Positions 1 through 4,606 of a DNA stretch of 7,574 nucleotides are shown piece after piece. The stretch's first letter is position 1, and every line of letters starts with the position of its first letter. The position numbers and the translations under genes are program-made. The DNA is taken from contig JAFAYN010000570.1 of the NCBI GenBank assembly GCA_019240375.1, positions 1 to 7,574 of the forward strand, in the 5' to 3' direction. A model generated the notes under the pieces. It made no database searches, was not told where the DNA came from, and saw only the letters and a program-made list of their open reading frames with translations. Source of the stretch: Gemmatimonadota bacterium (GTDB lineage: Bacteria; Gemmatimonadota; Gemmatimonadetes; Longimicrobiales; Longimicrobiaceae).

Positions 1-72
1 GTGGCGGCTCTCAGGCCGCCGGATGGGGGCGTACCGTGCCGGATCAGCACCGGGGCTCCGTTGGCGCTGTAG
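1..72 (+). CDS. Possible 3' end of an upstream gene (partial, unidentified)
   Basis: Frame 1 is open from the window edge to a TAG at 70-72 and encodes 23 residues ending in STGAPLAL. Most third codon positions are G or C, as in the real genes here, and the stop falls exactly at the edge of the inverted-repeat element, where intergenic repeats usually sit. The peptide is too short to assign to a family. A GGCGGC/GCCGCC inverted repeat (3-8 with 15-20) lies in the same stretch, so it could also be non-coding sequence. Confidence 0.3.
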   Translation: MAALRPPDGGVPCRISTGAPLAL

Positions 73-187
73 CCCTCACCCCCGACCCCTCTCCCAATGC
101 TGGGAGAGGGGAGAACAACGAGATCGTAGTGTCGTTCCCCTCGCCCAGAATTGGGAGAGGGGTGGCGCGAAGCGCCGGGGTGAGGGC
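72..187. repeat. Composite palindromic repeat (REP/BIME- or MITE-like)
   Basis: The whole segment folds on itself. The outer arm GCCCTCACCCC (72-82) is perfectly complementary to GGGGTGAGGGC (177-187). Inside are two hairpins in inverted orientation. The first, 86-111, has a perfect 11-bp stem (CCCCTCTCCCA/TGGGAGAGGGG) and loop ATGC. The second, 137-162, has the same stem with one mismatch and loop GAAT. Between them AACGA (117-121) pairs with TCGTT (132-136). The right arm carries an extra small hairpin, GGCGC-GAA-GCGCC (164-176). No transposase is present. Similar repeats, which translate as PLSxxWERG-like peptides, are scattered through many GC-rich genomes, so this is probably one genomic copy of a non-autonomous family. 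Copy number cannot be seen from this window. Confidence 0.8.
182..186 (+). promoter_or_regulatory. Ribosome-binding site of pabB, inside the repeat arm
   Basis: GAGGG lies 3 nt before the ATG at 190 and is the only SD-like sequence close to this start. It belongs to the outer arm of the palindromic repeat, so folding of the repeat in mRNA would pair the SD with 72-82 and could hide it. The spacing is short, so the assignment is moderate. Confidence 0.45.
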
Positions 188-189
188 CC

Positions 190-1962
190 ATGCCTGACCC
201 TCGGGTCCGCTTCGACTCGTACGATCCCCAGCGCGGCCCCCGCTCCTTCCGCTTCTCCGGGCACCGCGAGACCATCGTCGCCACGCGCGTGGAGGAAGTC
301 CCCGCCGCCCTTCGGCGCGTCGAGGATGCCGTCGCAGGCGGGCTGCACGCGGCCGGCTACCTGGCCTACGAGGCGGCCCCGGCCTTCGATCCTGCCCTCG
401 CCACGCACCCTCCCGATCCCCGTCTCCCCCTCGCCTGGTTCGCGCTCTTCGACTCGCGCGAGGAGGGCGGCGAGCCGGACGACCTCCCGGACGAGCCTTT
501 CTCGCTCGGCGAGTGGCGCCCCTCTGTCACCGAGGCGGAGTACCACGCGCGCATCGACGCCATCCGCGAGCTGATCGCCGCGGGCGACACCTACCAGGTC
601 AACTTCACCCTGCGGCTGCGCGCCCCCTTCACCGGGAGCGACGTGGGGTTGTACCGCTCCCTCTGCCTGGGGCAGCGGAGCGCCTACTGCGCGCTCCTGC
701 GGCTGGGCGACGTGTCCATCGTGTCGGTGTCGCCGGAGCTCTTCTTCTGCCGGGCGGACGGGGAGCTGGAGATGCGGCCGATGAAGGGAACCCGGCCGCG
801 CGGGCGGTGGAGCGCCGAGGACGACGCCCTGGCGGCGGAGCTGGTGGCCTCGCCCAAGGAGCGGGCCGAGAACCTGATGATCGTCGACCTGCTGCGGAAC
901 GACGCGGGGCGGATCTCCGAGTGGGGCTCCGTCCGCGTCCCCCGCCTGTTCGAGGTGGAGCGGTACGAGACGGTGCACCAGCTCACCTCCACCGTCCGCT
1001 CCCGCGTCGCTTCCGGCACCACGCTCACCGGCGTGCTGCGCGCGCTCTTCCCCTGCGGCTCCGTGACCGGGGCGCCCAAGGTGCGCACCATGCAGCTCAT
1101 CCGCGAGCTGGAGGACGGGCCGCGCGGCGTCTACACCGGGGCGGTCGGCTTCGTCTCGCCGGGGGAGGCGGTGTTCAACGTCGCCATCCGCACGCTGGTG
1201 CTGCACCACGCCACGGGCACGGCGGAGCTGGGCGTGGGCGGCGGGATCACCCACGACTCCGAGGCGGGCGCCGAATTGCGGGAGTGCCTGGACAAAGCGC
1301 GCTTCACCGCCGAGCCTCCGCGCGAGTTCGAGCTGCTGGAAACGCTGCTGCACGAGCCCGGCGACGGGTTCTTCCTCCTCGACGGGCACCTGGACCGGCT
1401 CGCCCGCTCCGCGCGCTACTTCGGCTTCCGCTGCGACCCGGAACGCGTGCAGCGCTCTCTCCACGACGCCGTGGTCTCCACCACGGGTGCGCTGCGGGTG
1501 CGCTGCCTCCTCCTGCGCGACGGCGAAGTCCGGGTGGAGGCGGCTCCCCTCCCGCCCTCTCCGGCAGGACCGCTGCGGGTGGCGATCTCTTCGGAACCCG
1601 TCGACCCCGCCGACCGCTTCCTTTACCACAAGACCAACTCGCGCGGGGTGTACGAATCCCGCGCCGCTGCGCACCCGGGGTCCGATGACGTGATCCTCAC
1701 CAACCTGCGTGGGGAGGTCACCGAATCGACCATCGCCAGCGTGGTGGCGCGCATCGGGGGGGAGCTGTGGACCCCACCGCTGGAGTCGGGGCTCCTCCCG
1801 GGCGTCTTCCGCGAGCACCTGCTGCGCGGCGGGTGCGTGCGCGAGCGTGTACTGCGCCCGGGGGACCTCCTCGCCGCCGATGCGGTATACCTGGTCAGCT
1901 CCGTCCGTCGCTGGCGCGAGGCGGAGATCGTACGAGACCCCCATCCCGGGAACCCGAGTTGA
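190..1962 (+). CDS. pabB: Bifunctional aminodeoxychorismate synthase component I / 4-amino-4-deoxychorismate lyase (PabB-PabC fusion)
   Basis: This 590-residue cytoplasmic enzyme carries two steps of p-aminobenzoate synthesis for folate. The PabB half (about 1-380) aminates chorismate, and the PabC half (about 385-590) releases pyruvate. PabB motifs run in order: AGDTYQVNF, SPELFF, PMKGTRPRG, SPKERAENLMIVDLLRND (E227), CGSVTGAPK (291-297) and GVGGGITHDSEAG (348-360). Lys199 in MKGT is the residue family knowledge ties to the covalent PabB intermediate; anthranilate synthase has Ala there, so this is PabB and not TrpE. The PabC half is a class IV PLP fold with LLDGHLDRL, the likely Schiff-base Lys481 in LYHKTNSR, and GEVTEST (508-514). 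The ATG at 190 fits the family N-terminus and follows a GAGGG. No glutaminase subunit (PabA) lies in the window. The stop overlaps the next start by 4 bases, suggesting co-translation. Confidence 0.93.
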   Translation: MPDPRVRFDSYDPQRGPRSFRFSGHRETIVATRVEEVPAALRRVEDAVAGGLHAAGYLAYEAAPAFDPALATHPPDPRLPLAWFALFDSREEGGEPDDLPDEPFSLGEWRPSVTEAEYHARIDAIRELIAAGDTYQVNFTLRLRAPFTGSDVGLYRSLCLGQRSAYCALLRLGDVSIVSVSPELFFCRADGELEMRPMKGTRPRGRWSAEDDALAAELVASPKERAENLMIVDLLRNDAGRISEWGSVRVPRLFEVERYETVHQLTSTVRSRVASGTTLTGVLRALFPCGSVTGAPKVRTMQLIRELEDGPRGVYTGAVGFVSPGEAVFNVAIRTLVLHHATGTAELGVGGGITHDSEAGAELRECLDKARFTAEPPREFELLETLLHEPGDGFFLLDGHLDRLARSARYFGFRCDPERVQRSLHDAVVSTTGALRVRCLLLRDGEVRVEAAPLPPSPAGPLRVAISSEPVDPADRFLYHKTNSRGVYESRAAAHPGSDDVILTNLRGEVTESTIASVVARIGGELWTPPLESGLLPGVFREHLLRGGCVRERVLRPGDLLAADAVYLVSSVRRWREAEIVRDPHPGNPS

Positions 1963-3056
1963 GCCTTCGCAAGCGCGCTTCCCGCGCCCTGCCCCTGATT
2001 GCCGCCGCGGCGCTGCTCGCGGCCTGCTCACCCACGTACGTGATCCGGGCCGGGTACGAGGAGGCCAAGATCCTCAGCCGCCGCCAGTCCATCCAGAAGC
2101 TGGTGGACGACCCGCGCACGCCGCCCGAAGAGCGCGCCAAGCTGGCGCTGGTCCTCCAGGCGCGCTCCTTCGCCCAGAAGTCGCTCCACCTCAAGGCGGG
2201 GGACAGCTACACCACCTACTCGCGGCTCAAGTCCGACACCCTGGCGATGGTGGTCTCCGCCGCCTACCGCGACCGCTTCCAGGCGTATACCTGGTGGTTC
2301 CCCATCGTGGGGCACGTCCCGTACAAGGGGTTCTTCAGCGAGTCCGACGCCCGCGACGAGATGCGGAAGCTGGAAGCCAAGGGGCTCGACACCTACATGC
2401 GCCCCACCTCCGCCTTCAGCACCCTGGGGTGGTTCAAGGACCCGCTGGTGTCGCCCGTCCTCCGCTACGGCGAGGTGGACCTGGTCAACACCGTGGTGCA
2501 CGAGATCTTCCACAACACCATCTACGTTTCCGGGCAGGCGATGTTCAACGAGAGCGCCGCCAACTTCGTCGGGGCGCACGGGGCCATCGAGTTCTTCTGC
2601 CGGCGCGACGGGGCGGACTCCCCCGCATGCACCCGCGCCCGCGCCGAGTGGGAGGACGACCTCCTTTTCGGGCGCTTCCTCGACGGCTTCGTCGGCGAGC
2701 TGCAGACGCTGTACGGCCGGACCGACCTGAGCAGCGCGCAGAAGGTCGCCGCGCGCGACGCCATCTTCCAGCGCGCCAAGCAGCGCTTCGCCGACGAGGT
2801 CCGCCCGGCGCTGAAGGTGCAGAGCTTCGCCAGCTTCACCCGCGACCCGCTCAACAACGCCACCCTGATCTCCCGGCGGCTCTACTACCACCGCCTCGAC
2901 CTGTTCGAGCGCGTGCTCCAGTCGCGCGGCGGCGACCTGGACCGGACCATCGCCGACATCGTCCGGGCGGCCCGCGGGAGCAAGGATCCGTACGGGCGCA
3001 CGGAAGCGCTCCTGGGAGCAGGGCTGGGCACAGGGCAGGTGTCTAAGTCGAAATAA
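1959..3056 (+). CDS. Lipoprotein of the putative aminopeptidase family (HExxH metallopeptidase, PF10023/COG4324-like)
   Basis: A 365-residue predicted lipoprotein. From the TTG start the N-terminus is a textbook lipoprotein signal: basic SLRKRASR, then a hydrophobic Ala/Leu stretch, then lipobox LAAC with Cys23 followed by Ser. The mature protein should be membrane-anchored on the outer side of the inner membrane, or in the outer membrane. The body resembles the family named 'putative aminopeptidase': GYEEAKILSRRQSI near the N-terminus, FPIVGHVPYKGFF, STLGWFKDPL, then HEIFH (His181, Glu182, His185) and FNES with Glu198 as a candidate third zinc ligand. Substrate is unknown, and the family has little biochemistry that I know of. 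TTG at 1959 was chosen because in-frame ATG 1767 would run about 195 bases into pabB without a signal peptide. A weak GGGA (1948-1951) sits 7 nt upstream. The TTGA overlap implies translational coupling to pabB. Confidence 0.82.
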   Translation: MSLRKRASRALPLIAAAALLAACSPTYVIRAGYEEAKILSRRQSIQKLVDDPRTPPEERAKLALVLQARSFAQKSLHLKAGDSYTTYSRLKSDTLAMVVSAAYRDRFQAYTWWFPIVGHVPYKGFFSESDARDEMRKLEAKGLDTYMRPTSAFSTLGWFKDPLVSPVLRYGEVDLVNTVVHEIFHNTIYVSGQAMFNESAANFVGAHGAIEFFCRRDGADSPACTRARAEWEDDLLFGRFLDGFVGELQTLYGRTDLSSAQKVAARDAIFQRAKQRFADEVRPALKVQSFASFTRDPLNNATLISRRLYYHRLDLFERVLQSRGGDLDRTIADIVRAARGSKDPYGRTEALLGAGLGTGQVSKSK

Positions 3057-3134
3057 GGTGTCGGCTAATAAAACAAGGACATACGTTCTTGTTACGAAAT
3101 AAAGTTGTGCGCGTGGTCTCCTCGGCCTAAATTC
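3057..3134 (+). promoter_or_regulatory. AT-rich intergenic island, probable promoter region of the ROK gene
   Basis: About 50 bases here (3049-3105) are far richer in A and T than the surrounding DNA. The motif CGAAATAA occurs twice, at 3049-3056 (across the stop codon of the preceding gene) and at 3095-3102. The island is the likely promoter of the regulator, but I cannot pick a convincing -35/-10 pair. No GC-rich hairpin with a T-tract follows the lipoprotein gene, so read-through from upstream is possible. Confidence 0.4.
3072..3093. promoter_or_regulatory. 22-base imperfect palindrome, candidate operator of the ROK regulator
   Basis: Arms AACAAG (3072-3077) and CTTGTT (3088-3093) are perfect. 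The inner bases GACATACGTT continue the dyad at three of five pairs, giving a half-site near AACAAGNAC. Symmetry at this length, in an AT-rich stretch about 120 bases before a helix-turn-helix regulator, fits a dimeric repressor site for autoregulation. As RNA it would form a 9-bp hairpin with loop AUAC but has no following T-run, so an operator is likelier than a terminator. Confidence 0.5.
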
Positions 3135-3205
3135 GGCGGGGGCGGGGCAGGGGCCTCGCTCCCGCCTCCGTATGGGGTGCGGCACCTCGGGCGGCACAGG
3201 GATTC

Positions 3206-3212
3206 GAGAGGG
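3206..3212 (+). promoter_or_regulatory. Ribosome-binding site deciding the ROK start
   Basis: GAGAGGG ends 3 nt before the ATG at 3216. It supports that start over the in-frame GTG at 3105, which would add 37 residues that are low in complexity and unlike the ROK family. Confidence 0.6.
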
Positions 3213-3215
3213 CAG

Positions 3216-4433
3216 ATGCGGAAGATCGACACTCGTCAGGTACAGCACGCGACCCGTACCACCTCGCGGGAGATCAACCGCAAGATCGTGCTGAACCTGG
3301 TGCGCGAGCACCAGCCGATCTCCCGCGCCGACCTCGCGCGGCGGATGCGGGTGGGGCGGGGGATGATCAGCCAGCTGGTGGACGAGCTGATCGCCGACGG
3401 GGCTGTATACGAGGGCGCCACCGCCAACGCGGCCCGCGGGCGCAAGCCCAAGATGCTGCACGTGCGCACCCGCGACCGCTTCGCCATCGCCATCGACATC
3501 CGCTTTAGCCGCACCTACGTGATGCTGGGCGACCTGGAAGGGCGCCAGATCGCGCTGGAGTCGTTCGACACCCTCCTTTCCCCCGACGAGCTGGTCGCGG
3601 AGCTGGGGCGGCGGGTGCGCCGGCTCCTGGACGGCCACGACGTCGCCGAGTGCGAAGGGATCGGGATGGTGGTGCCGGGGATGATCCACCGGCGCACGGG
3701 GCAGATCCTCAACTCCCCCCAGCTCGGGTGGCACAACGTGGGGATCCGCGAGGAGCTGGCCGAGGCCACCGGGCTGCGGGTGTTCATCGAGAACGCCCCC
3801 ATCGCCTGCGCGCTCGCGCACATGTGGCTCAACCCCGCCAACCGCGACGGCTCCGACAACTTCGTCTACGTCACCGTGTCCGACGGCGTGGGCGTCGGGA
3901 TCGTGGTGAACGGCGAGGTGCTCCGGGGGCACGGCGACACCGCCGGCGAGTTCGGGCACATCCCGCTCAGCCTGGACGGCCCCCGCTGCCTGTGCGGGCT
4001 GCGGGGGTGCTGGGAAGCGTACACCTCCAACGTCGCCACCCTGGCCCGGTACTTCGGGCTGGACCCCTCCGTTCCCGAAAGCAGGGAAACGCTGCGCGGC
4101 AGCGGCTTCACCATGGAGGACCTGATCACCCGCGTCCGCTCCGGCGACACCCGGGCCCGCGCCGCGCTCCTGGAAACCGGCCGTTACCTGGGCGCGGGGC
4201 TCGCCACCATCGTCACCGCGCTCAGCCCGGCGCGGATCATCGTCGGCGGCGAGATCACCGACGCCTGGGACCTGATCTCCGGGGTGGTGAGCCGCGGCGT
4301 GCGGGAGCGGACGCTCACCGACGCGGCTGCCGCCACTCCCGTCATCGCCGCCCCGGCCGGCGCGACGCTCCGCCTGCGCGGGGCCACGGCGCTCCTGGTG
4401 GCCCGCAAGTTCGCCGCTCCCAAGGTGGTGTGA
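3216..4433 (+). CDS. ROK-family transcriptional regulator (NagC/XylR type)
   Basis: A 405-residue DNA-binding regulator. The winged helix-turn-helix is at about 20-75 (INRKIVLNLVREHQPISRADLA, then a VGRGMISQLVDELI recognition region and an RGRKPK wing). The sugar-kinase-like ROK domain follows. The ROK zinc signature is intact: GEFGH (Glu245, His248) and CLCGLRGCWE (Cys258, Cys260, Cys265, Glu267). Kinase residues are gone: the phosphate-binding DxGGT is DIRFS (94-98), and the catalytic Asp of the usual NDAN-like motif is Ala194 in IENAPIA. It should therefore sense a ligand, in this family usually a sugar or sugar phosphate, without phosphorylating it. No transport or sugar-catabolic gene lies nearby, so its targets are unknown. 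Its own promoter region has a palindrome suited to autoregulation. The gene seems monocistronic, since leuS downstream has a promoter and leader of its own. Confidence 0.9.
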   Translation: MRKIDTRQVQHATRTTSREINRKIVLNLVREHQPISRADLARRMRVGRGMISQLVDELIADGAVYEGATANAARGRKPKMLHVRTRDRFAIAIDIRFSRTYVMLGDLEGRQIALESFDTLLSPDELVAELGRRVRRLLDGHDVAECEGIGMVVPGMIHRRTGQILNSPQLGWHNVGIREELAEATGLRVFIENAPIACALAHMWLNPANRDGSDNFVYVTVSDGVGVGIVVNGEVLRGHGDTAGEFGHIPLSLDGPRCLCGLRGCWEAYTSNVATLARYFGLDPSVPESRETLRGSGFTMEDLITRVRSGDTRARAALLETGRYLGAGLATIVTALSPARIIVGGEITDAWDLISGVVSRGVRERTLTDAAAATPVIAAPAGATLRLRGATALLVARKFAAPKVV

Positions 4434-4486
4434 CGGGTGCCCGCCCGTCCCGGACGCGGGGTGGCCGAAAGCGGCTCCGCACCCGC
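4432..4486 (+). terminator. Hairpin cluster after the ROK gene, possible weak terminator
   Basis: GACGGG (4432-4437) pairs with CCCGTC (4444-4449), overlapping the stop codon. A second GC-rich fold, GCGGGG...GGCCG-AAAG-CGGC-TCCGC, lies at about 4456-4480. Neither is followed directly by a T-tract; the first T-rich run is at 4494-4503. They may end transcription with Rho help or only protect the 3' end. Confidence 0.3.
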
Positions 4487-4493
4487 TCGGGCC

Positions 4494-4521
4494 TTGTGAT
4501 TTTCAGCCACGGCCGTAAATT
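4494..4521 (+). promoter_or_regulatory. Predicted sigma70-type promoter of leuS
   Basis: TTGTGA (4494-4499) and TAAATT (4516-4521) are separated by 16 nt, each matching 4 of 6 consensus bases, in a short AT-rich patch between GC-rich blocks. Transcription would begin near 4528, leaving a leader of about 80 nt that contains the hairpin at 4537-4579. Confidence 0.5.
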
Positions 4522-4536
4522 TTCCAGAAAGCTACA

Positions 4537-4579
4537 GAGCCGTCGGCGCAGCAGGTGACTGCCTCCCCGCCGACGGCTC
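4537..4579 (+). promoter_or_regulatory. Structured 5' leader of leuS (12-bp stem with GUGA-capped inner helix)
   Basis: GAGCCGTCGGCG (4537-4548) is a perfect 12-bp complement of CGCCGACGGCTC (4568-4579). Inside, GCAG (4551-4554) pairs with CTGC (4559-4562) around GTGA, a GNRA-type tetraloop. An asymmetric internal loop (CA against CTCCC) separates the helices. It ends 27 nt before the leuS ATG. There is no following T-run, so it is not a simple terminator. No T-box consensus or leucine-rich leader peptide is visible. A regulatory role is inference. Confidence 0.5.
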
Positions 4580-4596
4580 GTCTTGCAGGTCATTCC

Positions 4597-4600
4597 AGGA
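4597..4600 (+). promoter_or_regulatory. Ribosome-binding site of leuS
   Basis: AGGA lies 6 nt before the ATG at 4607. This favours that start over the in-frame TTG at 4583, which has no good SD and would start almost on the leader hairpin. Confidence 0.65.
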
Positions 4601-4606
4601 CGATCT

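Noticed and set aside
513..1688. 391-residue + strand frame inside pabB
   Set aside because: Arg/Ala/Gly-rich shadow in another frame of pabB without its own ribosome-binding site or domain.
1767..1958. N-terminal extension of the lipoprotein from ATG 1767
   Set aside because: It would lie within the PabC domain in another frame, reads as Arg/Pro-rich noise and would bury the lipoprotein signal that starts at 1959.
76..2031. 651-residue open frame on the minus strand opposite pabB
   Set aside because: It is antisense to a protein with clear PabB and PabC motifs, has Arg/Gly/Pro/Val-rich composition with no recognisable domain, and arises from GC-biased codon positions.
3105..3215. N-terminal extension of the ROK gene from GTG 3105
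   Set aside because: The 37 extra residues are Gly/Pro/Arg-rich and lie over the probable leader; ATG 3216 has an SD and fits the family start.
2028..3959. 643-residue open frame on the minus strand spanning the lipoprotein and ROK genes
   Set aside because: It crosses two real genes and their intergenic region, has low-complexity composition, and shows no family motifs.
4537..4606. T-box riboswitch or leucine attenuator upstream of leuS
   Set aside because: No T-box consensus, no specifier loop, no terminator/antiterminator pair and no leucine-rich leader peptide can be seen.
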